DNA of 64,000 bases from Crocinitomicaceae bacterium (GTDB lineage: Bacteria; Bacteroidota; Bacteroidia; Flavobacteriales_D; Crocinitomicaceae). Below the pieces are notes generated by a model. The model was not told where the DNA came from. It made no database searches and was given only the letters and a program-made list of their open reading frames with translations. Each line of letters starts with the position of its first letter. Position 1 is the stretch's first letter. The translations under genes and the position numbers were made by a program. Where the stretch lies: positions 620,001 through 684,000 of the forward strand of contig JADJGJ010000002.1 of NCBI GenBank assembly GCA_016708105.1. Reading direction: 5' to 3'. Shown here one piece after another: positions 51,521 through 59,069 of this stretch.

Positions 51521-53209
51521 TTATTGAACAATTGCTGTGAAAGATGCGTTTCCAAAGAATTTAATGAATTCTCTGTCTTTTGCAGCTTTACCTTTCAAGC
51601 TTGGATCTTTTGCGATTGCGTTTTTCAGGTTATCAGTAAGCATATTCAGATCATTTTTACGTGCTCCGATAATTGCTTTCAGGTAATATCCAAGTGCTGA
51701 ATCTTTGTCAGGTGATGCATCAATAGTTGTTTTTGCTGCATCGTTATCACCGTTCAACAATTGAGCAAGTGCTTTGTTGAATGTATTGAAGCTTCCAAAA
51801 TTTCCAATTGCTTGTGCATATTTTCCATTTTGAATATCAATGATACCTAAGTTGTATTTCACTTCAGGACCAGCAGAGATCGCTGAGTTGAATAATTTAG
51901 TTGCTTTTGCACGATCTTTTTCTTTCACGTGTGCAATAATTCCAAGGTTATTCAATGTAACAGGATTTTCTTTAATGCTGTTTGCTTTTTCCCAGTTGGT
52001 TTTTGCATTATCTAGGTCATTTTGCATATAGTAGCAGTAACCTACGTTGTTCCATCCTCTCCAATCTTCAGGATATTGTTTTGTAGCCAATTGATAGCAA
52101 CGCATTTTTTCATTGATATCAGTGTACAAAGTAGCCGTGAAAAGAAGCTCTTCAATAGTTAAGGTATCAGGTTTAGTTAATGAAAGTTGTTTCAACTCTT
52201 CATCTGACCAACCAATTTTATCATAAACTACGTTGATTTGAGTTCTTCTCAATGAAGGAAGAATTTCTTTTTCAAGTTCTTGATAAGTTTTACCCATGTT
52301 TTTGATCTCTTGCTCACGTTGACTTGGATCAGAGTACATTTGTAGAACACGGATGATTAGTTCTTTATCTTTCAATTGTGAAGCGTTCACAGCAGTTTTG
52401 AAACCTTCCCAGTCTTCACCTTTAGGCTGAGCGTTCATTGTGATTTGCTGAGTGAATTTTACTTCTTGCAACATTTTTTCAACTGCTGCCTTTCCTGAAA
52501 GTGCACGGTCATTTGCTAATTGATCGTTTTTAGCAATTTCACCTTCTGGAGAAGCGTAAGCAACAAAGTTGATAGCTTTTACTTTTTTCTTTGGGTTCAC
52601 TTGAGCATCAGCCATCCATGCTTTGAAAACAGGAATGTCTTTATCTTTCAGTTCTGTTGAACGAACATCTGATTTTCCTTTCAGGTAGTTGATTTGAGTA
52701 CCTGTGAAAACTTCTTCAGTAGTTCTAACAAAGTTATCTTTTCCAATTAACGCTTTATCGTCAAATTGTACTAAGTATGGAGTGATGATAGTACCATCAG
52801 CAATTTTTTCAGGATCAAGAGCGATTTCTTTTTTCCCTTTTTTAACATTACCGGTGATCATTAAATCTGCATTTTCCATTGATGGATCATATGGAAGAAC
52901 GTCAGTGTAATTTACCGTACCACCCGGTTTGTATGAAATTGTTTGTCCGTTTCCGGTTGCTTTTTCTCCTTGAACAGTGATAGTTTTGAATGAAGAGTTA
53001 CCAAGTTGCGGAGTAATCTCAGCAATGGCTTTCTTTTTCAAACCTTTTTCAGGGAATTTTACGGTAACGCTTACTTTCACGCTGTCACCATGCATTTGTA
53101 CCGGATCTTGTTGTACGGTGTACTCTACGTCACCTATTAACTTACATCCGGTTAGCATTGCACCAACTACGGCAATGGCTGCTAAACCTTTATAACTTTG
53201 CTTTTTCAT
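51521..53209 (-). CDS. TPR lipoprotein with an OmpA-like middle domain
   Basis: 562 residues. Lipobox LTGCKLIG (Cys near 22) follows a short signal. A beta-rich N-terminal half (to about 165) precedes an OmpA-like alpha/beta region (about 175-345; VAYASPEGE, DRALSGKAAVEKML, RRTQINVVYDKIG). TPR-like repeats (about 355-540; WRGWNNVGYCYYMQNDLDNA, split by NNLGIIAHVKEKDRA) finish it. Probably anchored in the outer membrane inner leaflet, perhaps touching peptidoglycan. Similar multi-domain lipoproteins are abundant in Bacteroidota but unassigned. Codon usage is regular and the gene looks highly expressed (long runs of preferred codons). Confidence 0.72.
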   Translation of the reverse strand: MKKQSYKGLAAIAVVGAMLTGCKLIGDVEYTVQQDPVQMHGDSVKVSVTVKFPEKGLKKKAIAEITPQLGNSSFKTITVQGEKATGNGQTISYKPGGTVNYTDVLPYDPSMENADLMITGNVKKGKKEIALDPEKIADGTIITPYLVQFDDKALIGKDNFVRTTEEVFTGTQINYLKGKSDVRSTELKDKDIPVFKAWMADAQVNPKKKVKAINFVAYASPEGEIAKNDQLANDRALSGKAAVEKMLQEVKFTQQITMNAQPKGEDWEGFKTAVNASQLKDKELIIRVLQMYSDPSQREQEIKNMGKTYQELEKEILPSLRRTQINVVYDKIGWSDEELKQLSLTKPDTLTIEELLFTATLYTDINEKMRCYQLATKQYPEDWRGWNNVGYCYYMQNDLDNAKTNWEKANSIKENPVTLNNLGIIAHVKEKDRAKATKLFNSAISAGPEVKYNLGIIDIQNGKYAQAIGNFGSFNTFNKALAQLLNGDNDAAKTTIDASPDKDSALGYYLKAIIGARKNDLNMLTDNLKNAIAKDPSLKGKAAKDREFIKFFGNASFTAIVQ

Positions 53210-53316
53210 TAGATCTGATTTTATATCCTTATTTAATTACCTAAAAACTGTGCAATATTAAGTAATTTTTTTCATCCGATACCCTAAAACGGGCATTTTC
53301 GGGTATTTTATGAATC

Positions 53317-53829
53317 TTAATCGTTTACAGCAAGTCTCAAAGCCTTGATTTCAGTGGGATTTAAAGTCTGTATTAATTCTTTGATATGCTTCTTTGAATC
53401 AGGATGCATCCAATTGGGTGAAATATCTTGCAGAGGTAGTAATACAAAGGAACGCAAGTGCATTTTTGGGTGCGGAACCTCAAGTGCTTCACCCGTTATA
53501 ATTAATCCGGCGTAGTCCAGAATATCTAAATCAATAATTCTTGATTCATACCCGCATTCGCTTTTCCGGGTTCTGCCCATTTCAGTTTCAATTTTCTTGA
53601 GCTCTGCAAGTAATTGAACGGGATCAAGTGTGGTGCGTATGCTGATAACGGTATTGTAAAAATCTTGTGAAGCTTCAAATCCCCACGGGGGTGATTGATA
53701 GATGGGCGATAAGTGATCAATGAAAATGTGCTCTTTTGATTCAATTAATTCATAACAACGCTGCAGATTTTCCATTCTATTTCCAAGATTGGTGCCAACA
53801 CCGACAAAAATTTTTTCTTGCACAAACAT
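53317..53829 (-). CDS. folK: 2-amino-4-hydroxy-6-hydroxymethyldihydropteridine pyrophosphokinase
   Basis: 170 residues. GVGTNLGNRMENL at the N-terminus, SPIYQSPPWGF, DFYNTVISI, ETEMGRTR, SRIIDLDIL and PHPKMHLRSFVLLPL are the HPPK substrate-binding and Mg-binding blocks. The enzyme transfers pyrophosphate to the pterin precursor of folate. A TAGATTTG -7 box (53856-53849, minus) lies about 20 bp before the start; it is divergent from the response-regulator gene. Confidence 0.94.
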   Translation of the reverse strand: MFVQEKIFVGVGTNLGNRMENLQRCYELIESKEHIFIDHLSPIYQSPPWGFEASQDFYNTVISIRTTLDPVQLLAELKKIETEMGRTRKSECGYESRIIDLDILDYAGLIITGEALEVPHPKMHLRSFVLLPLQDISPNWMHPDSKKHIKELIQTLNPTEIKALRLAVND

Positions 53830-53870
53830 CTTCTCTTATTTACCGTTTCAAATCTACCATTATTAATTTT

Positions 53871-53900
53871 TAAATTTGCAGCGCCGAAATTTAATTCGGC
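53871..53900 (+). promoter_or_regulatory. -7 box and leader hairpin of the response-regulator gene
   Basis: TAAATTTG (53871-53878) fits the -7 consensus; a -33 box is not clear. Immediately after, GCCGAA ATTTAA TTCGGC (53883-53900) can form a 6-bp hairpin in the mRNA leader, 23 bp upstream of the ATG at 53924. Confidence 0.5.
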
Positions 53901-53923
53901 ATCCTGATCTGAAGAAAAATATC

Positions 53924-54619
53924 ATGGCAATTGCTAAAAAAATTTTATTGGTTGAAGATGAAGAAAGTTTACTCAATGTTCTTTCATTAAATCTTGAACT
54001 TGAAAACTATGAAGTAGTTATTGCAACATCAGGTAAACAGGCATTGAATCTTTTTGACCAATCATTCAGTTTAGTTATTTTGGATGTGATGTTACCTGAA
54101 CTAAGCGGCTTTGATGTGTGTCGTGAAATACGCAAAGTTAGTCAGGTGCCGGTATTGATTATTTCTGCCAAAGGCACTTCTGCTGATCGTATTGCCGGTT
54201 TAAAATTAGGTGCAGATGATTATCTGGTGAAGCCCTTTAATCTGGAAGAACTTTTACTGCGTGTTGGAATTTTAATTGACAGAAAAAAAACAGACATCGA
54301 ATCTCTGCCTGATGTTTTTGAATTTGACGGTCATCGAGTGAATTTTAAAACGTATGAAATAGTTCCGGCATCGGGCAATAAACAAACTTTATCAAGAAGA
54401 GAAATGGAATTGCTGAAATTGCTCATCACTAAAAAAGGTGAGGTAGTTTCACGTGATTTAATTCTAGATACCATTTGGGGTAAAGAACAGTATCCTACCA
54501 GCCGAACTATTGATAATTATATCTTGAACCTACGAAAATACTTTGAAAAGGATAATCGCAATCCTCAGTATTTCAAATCATTAAGAGGTGTTGGATATAA
54601 ATTTGAAATTAATTCTTAA
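53924..54619 (+). CDS. OmpR/PhoB-family response regulator
   Basis: 231 residues from the ATG at 53924; the longer frame opens at a TTG that overlaps the -7 box and adds a non-conserved leader. Receiver domain 1-120: acidic pair EDE at 11-13, phospho-acceptor Asp54 in VILDVMLPEL, and Lys in ISAKGT. The C-terminal winged helix (about 135-230) includes LSRREMELLKLLI and SRTIDNYILNLRKYFEKD. No histidine kinase gene is adjacent, so it is an orphan in this window. Target genes cannot be read. Confidence 0.9.
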   Translation: MAIAKKILLVEDEESLLNVLSLNLELENYEVVIATSGKQALNLFDQSFSLVILDVMLPELSGFDVCREIRKVSQVPVLIISAKGTSADRIAGLKLGADDYLVKPFNLEELLLRVGILIDRKKTDIESLPDVFEFDGHRVNFKTYEIVPASGNKQTLSRREMELLKLLITKKGEVVSRDLILDTIWGKEQYPTSRTIDNYILNLRKYFEKDNRNPQYFKSLRGVGYKFEINS

Positions 54620-54704
54620 ATCCCAGCCAACCAATTTAATTCTTTAAGCGTTATACCATCAGAACGCAATTTGATTGCTTCTGGTTTTAATTTCCTTGCA
54701 CGGT

Positions 54705-54763
54705 AACCTGAAAAGAGCATGCTACTACCACGACTATCAGTAATCTCTTTTCAGGTTTTTTTA
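54705..54763 (+). terminator. long-loop terminator after the response-regulator gene
   Basis: AACCTGAAAAGAG (54705-54717) and CTCTTTTCAGGTT (54745-54757) form a 13-bp perfect stem with a 27-nt loop and a T run. The A/T-rich lead-in 54620-54704 shows no gene. Confidence 0.75.
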
Positions 54764-54777
54764 TTTTCCTAAAAAAA

Positions 54778-54804
54778 AATCCTGCCACTTGCGCAACAGG
54801 ATTT
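54778..54804 (-). terminator. terminator of the pyrH-frr unit
   Basis: AAATCCTG and CAGGATTT arms with an interior of 11 nt; on the minus strand a T run follows. 24 bp after the frr stop. Confidence 0.85.
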
Positions 54805-54827
54805 ATCAAAATGTTTCTTGTATGAAA

Positions 54828-55391
54828 TCAGATTGTCATAATATCTGATTCTTTTTTGGCGGCTAATTCATCACAACGCTTAACGGCTGCATCAGTCAAG
54901 GTCTGAATTTTTGTTTCTAAATCTTTCACTCTGTCTTCAGGCAAACCATCGGTTTTAAGTTTTTTCAATTCATCCATTGCATCTTTGCGATTGTTACGGA
55001 TACCCACTTTCGCATGCTCAACTTCTGCTTTCACTTTTTTCACCAGATCTTTTCTGCGCTCTTCTGTTAATGCAGGTACGTTGAGAATTATCATGTCTCC
55101 GTTGTTTTGCGGATTCAAACCAATATTTGCATTGATAATTCCAGTTGCAATGGCGTCAAGTATTCCGCGCTCCCAGGGTTGAACTGTAATAGTGCGGGCG
55201 TCCATTGTATTTACATTGGCTAATTGGTGAATCGGAGTCATTGCACCGTAATATTCTACCATTACACTGTCAAGCATTGAAGGTGTAGCTTTACCGGCAC
55301 GCACTTTTTCTAGTCCTGCAATAAGATGCGCAATAGTTTTGTCATTATTTTCTTTAGCTTGTTCTAACAACAACTGAATTTCGTCTTCCAT
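54828..55391 (-). CDS. frr: ribosome recycling factor
   Basis: 187 residues, normal length. GLEKVRAGKATPSMLDSV, the hinge VEYYGAMTPIHQLANV, QPWERGILDAI and VPALTEERRKDLVKKVK are the classical blocks of RRF, which with EF-G splits post-termination ribosomes. Starts 9 bp after pyrH and ends at its own terminator. Confidence 0.97.
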   Translation of the reverse strand: MEDEIQLLLEQAKENNDKTIAHLIAGLEKVRAGKATPSMLDSVMVEYYGAMTPIHQLANVNTMDARTITVQPWERGILDAIATGIINANIGLNPQNNGDMIILNVPALTEERRKDLVKKVKAEVEHAKVGIRNNRKDAMDELKKLKTDGLPEDRVKDLETKIQTLTDAAVKRCDELAAKKESDIMTI

Positions 55392-55400
55392 AACATGATT

Positions 55401-56108
55401 TTAGGAGGTTACTAAAGTACCAATTTTTTCGCCTGAAACAACTCGCAGTAAATTGCCTTTTTGATTCATGTCAAAAACAACAATGGGTAAATTATTTTCT
55501 TTGCAAAGTGTAAATGCAGTGAGATCCATTACATTGAGCCCGCGTTTGTAGGCCTCATCAAATGTAATGGTATCAAATTTTGTAGCTGATTTATCTTTTT
55601 CTGGATCTGCTGTATAAATTCCATCAACGCGAGTGCCTTTTAAAATAACGTCTGCATTGATTTCAATGGCTCTCAAGGCCGCAGCTGAATCGGTAGTGAA
55701 ATAGGGACTGCCGGTACCTGCGCCAAATATTACTACTCGTCCTTTTTCAAGATGTCGTACGGCTCTTCTTTTGATAAATGGTTCAGCAATTTCTTTCATT
55801 TCAATGGCTGATTGCAAACGGGTATAAATTCCCAACTTATCCAGCGCTGCTTGCAAAGCCATACTGTTAATCATGGTTGCTAACATCCCCATATAATCTC
55901 CTTGGGTTCTGTCCATGCCTCCATGTTCAGCCTGAACTCCCCTGAATATATTTCCACCTCCAATAACTATGGCCACTTCAATACGTGCATCACAAAGTTG
56001 TTTGATTTCAGCTGCGTATTCGTTTATGACTTTGTTGTCAATTCCAAATTGTTTATCTCCCATGAGAGATTCTCCGCTCAGCTTTAGAAGTACTCTTTTA
56101 TATTTCAT
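55401..56108 (-). CDS. pyrH: UMP kinase
   Basis: 235 residues of the bacterial hexameric UMP kinase (amino acid kinase fold): KRVLLKLSGESLMG, VIGGGNIFRG, GDYMGMLATMINSMAL, GTGSPYFTTDSAAALRA and VMDLTAFTLCKENNLP. It converts UMP to UDP. The order tsf - gap - pyrH - frr on the same strand is the usual bacterial arrangement, but a terminator separates tsf, so pyrH-frr probably has its own promoter in 56109-56180. Confidence 0.97.
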   Translation of the reverse strand: MKYKRVLLKLSGESLMGDKQFGIDNKVINEYAAEIKQLCDARIEVAIVIGGGNIFRGVQAEHGGMDRTQGDYMGMLATMINSMALQAALDKLGIYTRLQSAIEMKEIAEPFIKRRAVRHLEKGRVVIFGAGTGSPYFTTDSAAALRAIEINADVILKGTRVDGIYTADPEKDKSATKFDTITFDEAYKRGLNVMDLTAFTLCKENNLPIVVFDMNQKGNLLRVVSGEKIGTLVTS

Positions 56109-56184
56109 TTCTTCGCTCTTTTTATTGCCATTTTATAGGCAAGATATTTATTTCTTTGTTCTTGATTTCAGCTCAGGCAAAAAA

Positions 56185-56207
56185 AAAGAGAGACTAAATC
56201 TCTCTTT
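56185..56207 (-). terminator. terminator after tsf
   Basis: AAAGAGAGA (56185-56193) and TCTCTCTTT (56199-56207) arms, 5-nt loop, A and T runs on both sides. It ends the rplM-rpsI-rpsB-tsf operon. Confidence 0.85.
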
Positions 56208-56224
56208 CTTTTTTTTAAATCTTA

Positions 56225-57061
56225 TTATTTTAATGCAACCCGTTTGAAATCTGAAACAGTAAGCCCTTTCTCAGTATCATTGAGAAATTGCTCAACAGAT
56301 TTTTTATTATCACGGATAAATTCTTGAGACAATAAAGTACTTTCTTTAAAGAATTTTTGCAGACGTCCTTGAGCAATTTTCTCAGCCATGTCAGCTGGTT
56401 TTCCTTCTTGAATGGCAAGTTCTTTACCAATTTCAATTTCACGTCGAACCGTGTCAGCATCAACTCCATCTTTATTTAATGCAATTGGAGCCATTGCGGC
56501 AACTTGCATCGCTACTTGTCTTCCTGCATCTGCAACAGTTTCACCAGCTTTGTTAAGTGCTACAAGCGTTGCGATTTGGTTACCAGGGTGATTGTATGCA
56601 ACTACAGTCTCTCCATCAATAATCCATAAATTCGAAAGTTCAAGTTTTTCACCAATCACACCAACTTGTTCAGTAATTTTTTCAGCAACGGTTAAGGTAG
56701 CATCATATTTCTCATTCATGAATGATTCTATAGATGCGGGACGTGTTTTTCCGGCAAGATCAACAAATGAATCTACCAGTTTATAATACGATTCATTTTT
56801 TGCAACGAAATCTGTTTCACAATTCAAGGCAAGAATAACACCGGTTTTTGCGTTGTTAAAAGTTTTGGCTATCGTGATTCCTTCTTTTGCTTCGTTGTCA
56901 CCGCGTTTTGCAGCAACTTTTTGTCCTTTTTTACGCAGGATGTCAATGGCAGCTTGTGTATCACCGTTGGCTTCAACAAGTGCTTTTTTGCAATCCATCA
57001 TTCCTGCTCCGGTAATTGCCCTTAGGTTATTTACCTGTGCGGCTGTAATGACCATTTCCAT
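56225..57061 (-). CDS. tsf: translation elongation factor Ts
   Basis: 278 residues. The N-terminal UBA-like domain (ITAAQVNNLRAITGAGMMDC, shown in part, then KKALVEANGD) and the TDFVAKNE motif that contacts EF-Tu are present, followed by the two core subdomains. It is the nucleotide-exchange factor for EF-Tu. Two start codons (57061 and 57055) are possible; they differ by two residues. Located 22 bp after rpsB. Confidence 0.96.
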   Translation of the reverse strand: MEMVITAAQVNNLRAITGAGMMDCKKALVEANGDTQAAIDILRKKGQKVAAKRGDNEAKEGITIAKTFNNAKTGVILALNCETDFVAKNESYYKLVDSFVDLAGKTRPASIESFMNEKYDATLTVAEKITEQVGVIGEKLELSNLWIIDGETVVAYNHPGNQIATLVALNKAGETVADAGRQVAMQVAAMAPIALNKDGVDADTVRREIEIGKELAIQEGKPADMAEKIAQGRLQKFFKESTLLSQEFIRDNKKSVEQFLNDTEKGLTVSDFKRVALK

Positions 57062-57083
57062 GATGTTTATATAATGCGATTAA

Positions 57084-57866
57084 TTAATTTTCTGTCTCTT
57101 CAACGTTAGCCTTTACTTTCGGACGGCTTGATTTTTTTGCAGCATCATCTCCGTCTTCTTTTGCACCGGCACGTGAATTTTTACGCTCTTCAAGTCCTTC
57201 ATTGATGGCTTCAGTTACTTTATCCAAAATTTTTGCAATTGATTTTGTTGCATCATCATTTGCGGGTATGATAAAGTCAATACCGCGTGGGTCAGAATTA
57301 GTATCCACCATTGCAAATGTTGGAATTCCCAATTTTTTGGCTTCTTTCACAGCAATATGCTCTTTCATTACATCAATAACAAAAATAGCAGCCGGTACGC
57401 GAGTCATATCAGCAATGGTTCCGTAGTTTTTATCAAGTTTACCACGAGTACGTGACAATTGCAAACGCTCTCTTTTTGAAAGGGTAGCAAGTGTTCCGTC
57501 TTCACCCATTTTATCAATAGATGTCATTTTGCGGATAGCTTTGCGGATAGTACCAAAATTGGTAAGCATTCCGCCTGACCAACGTTCAACTACAAATGGC
57601 ATTTTTGTAGGTTTCACACGGTCAACCAAAATATCTTTTGCTTGTTTTTTGGTAGCCACAAACAATACTTTTTTACCAGATTTTGCGATTTGTTTCAACG
57701 CTGCGCATGCCTGATCAAGATGTACTGCTGTTTTATTTAGATCTAGAATGTGGATGCCTTTTTTTTCTGTAAAGATGTAAGGCGCCATATAAGGGTTCCA
57801 CTTACTTTTCAGGTGACCAAAGTGAACACCTGCTTCTAACAATTCTTCAAATGATGTTTTGTTCAT
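57084..57866 (-). CDS. rpsB: 30S ribosomal protein S2
   Basis: 260 residues. LLEAGVHFGHLKSKWNP, IFTEKKGIHILDLNKT, FVATKKQAKD and VDTNSDPRGIDFIIPAND are the S2 family blocks. The C-terminal 35 residues are charged and Lys/Ala-rich, as often in Bacteroidota. Preceded by a 173-nt leader with several hairpins that may be an autoregulatory site. Confidence 0.97.
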   Translation of the reverse strand: MNKTSFEELLEAGVHFGHLKSKWNPYMAPYIFTEKKGIHILDLNKTAVHLDQACAALKQIAKSGKKVLFVATKKQAKDILVDRVKPTKMPFVVERWSGGMLTNFGTIRKAIRKMTSIDKMGEDGTLATLSKRERLQLSRTRGKLDKNYGTIADMTRVPAAIFVIDVMKEHIAVKEAKKLGIPTFAMVDTNSDPRGIDFIIPANDDATKSIAKILDKVTEAINEGLEERKNSRAGAKEDGDDAAKKSSRPKVKANVEETEN

Positions 57867-58039
57867 TTTTTTCTTTTTGTGTCCGTCTTTGACGAACGGT
57901 TGTTTACTTTCTTTTTACTTTTTTCCGCAGCTGACCCCGTCAGGTGCGAAGGATTCGTTTTAAAGCAATCACTGAGTAGCATTCTTGTTTGAATAGTCTC
58001 AGCAATTTAGATACTAAACGACCCCGGAATATCCAAAGA
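57867..58039 (-). ncRNA. structured leader between rpsI and rpsB (candidate ribosomal-protein leader)
   Basis: On the minus strand three hairpins precede rpsB. The first (58007-57967) pairs AATTGCTGAG with CTCAGTGATT (two G-U pairs) and has an inner ATTC/GAAT stem. The second (57947-57927) is GCACCTGAC...GTCAGCTGC. The third (57899-57883) is CCGT...ACGG. An intergenic space of this size is unusual inside such a compact operon. Autoregulation by S2 is known in other phyla through different RNA motifs; here it is inference. Confidence 0.4.
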
Positions 58040-58426
58040 TTAACGTTTAGAGAACTGGAATCTCTTGCGTGCTTTCTTTCTTCCTGGCTTTTTGCGCTCT
58101 ACCATGCGCGGATCTCTGGTCATTAATCCGTCTGCTTTCAACATTGTTTTGAAATCAGGATTAATTTCTACCAAAGCGCGTGAAATGCCAAGGCGAACTG
58201 CTTCTGCCTGACCATTCACACCACCACCATCAACATTGATGTTTGCATCATACTGACCTAATGTTTGAGTCAGATTGAAAGGCTGATTTACTTTGTCAAG
58301 CAATACTGCTGTTGCAAAATATTCTTTAGCCTCACGGTCGTTGACAGTGATTTTCCCTGAGCCTTTAGAAAGGTATACGCGCGCAACGGCGGTCTTTCTT
58401 CTTCCTAATGTGTTGGTTACACTCAT
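58040..58426 (-). CDS. rpsI: 30S ribosomal protein S9
   Basis: 128 residues. GRRKTAVARVYL, GKITVNDREAKEYF, GGGVNGQAEAVRLGISRAL and the basic tail KKPGRKKARKRFQFSKR with its C-terminal SKR that reaches the P-site tRNA are all present. 17 bp after rplM. Confidence 0.97.
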   Translation of the reverse strand: MSVTNTLGRRKTAVARVYLSKGSGKITVNDREAKEYFATAVLLDKVNQPFNLTQTLGQYDANINVDGGGVNGQAEAVRLGISRALVEINPDFKTMLKADGLMTRDPRMVERKKPGRKKARKRFQFSKR

Positions 58427-58443
58427 AGTTTGGTTTATACTGT

Positions 58444-58899
58444 TTATTTAATTGAATCTAGTTTGATAGGCTCTGGTTTTTGTGCCTCATGGGTGTGTTG
58501 TGTACCGGCAAAAACTTTCAGGTTTCTGTACAACTCACTTCCCAATTTGTTTTTTGGTAACATCCCTTTTACGGCTTTTTCTACCAGTCTTTCTGGTTTT
58601 TTTGCAAGAAACTCACGAGGGGTAGTTTCACGCTGTCCTCCAGGATATCCGGTGTGGTGAATGTAGATTTTTGTCTCCATTTTATCTCCGGTAAGAACCA
58701 CTTTCTCAGCATTAATTACAACTACATTGTCACCGCAGTCAGCATTCACGGTAAAATTAGTTTTGTGTTTTCCTCTGAGAAGAAATGCTACGTTACTTGC
58801 CAAGCGGCCCAGTGTCTGTCCTTCTGCGTCAACCAGTAACCACTTTTTGGCGGCTGTTTCTTTGCTGATTGAAACTGTTTTGTAGCTAAGTGTATTCAC
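58444..58899 (-). CDS. rplM: 50S ribosomal protein L13
   Basis: 151 residues with a GTG start at 58899, chosen because it precedes the conserved MNTLSYKTVS head and no ATG is available. WLLVDAEGQTLGRLAS, FLLRGKH, HTGYPGGQRETTP and KAVKGMLPKNKLG are the L13 blocks. First gene of the rplM-rpsI-rpsB-tsf operon with a consensus promoter upstream. Confidence 0.97.
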   Translation of the reverse strand: MNTLSYKTVSISKETAAKKWLLVDAEGQTLGRLASNVAFLLRGKHKTNFTVNADCGDNVVVINAEKVVLTGDKMETKIYIHHTGYPGGQRETTPREFLAKKPERLVEKAVKGMLPKNKLGSELYRNLKVFAGTQHTHEAQKPEPIKLDSIK

Positions 58900-58946
58900 A
58901 ATTTTTGTCTTTTAATAATTAGTACTCTTTCCTATAATTCGGGGTG

Positions 58947-58977
58947 CAAATGTACAACGTTTAATTTTATTAACAAA
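58947..58977 (-). promoter_or_regulatory. consensus promoter of the rplM operon
   Basis: On the minus strand TTTG (58977-58974), a 19-bp spacer and TACATTTG (58954-58947) match both boxes. The transcription start near 58940 leaves a leader of about 40 nt. Confidence 0.75.
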
Positions 58978-59069
58978 GATTCAGTGGAAAATTCTTAAAA
59001 TATTCCCGTATACCGTTATTTATAAGACTTTCTTAACTTTGCGCTCACAATTCAGTCAGCCACCTCATC

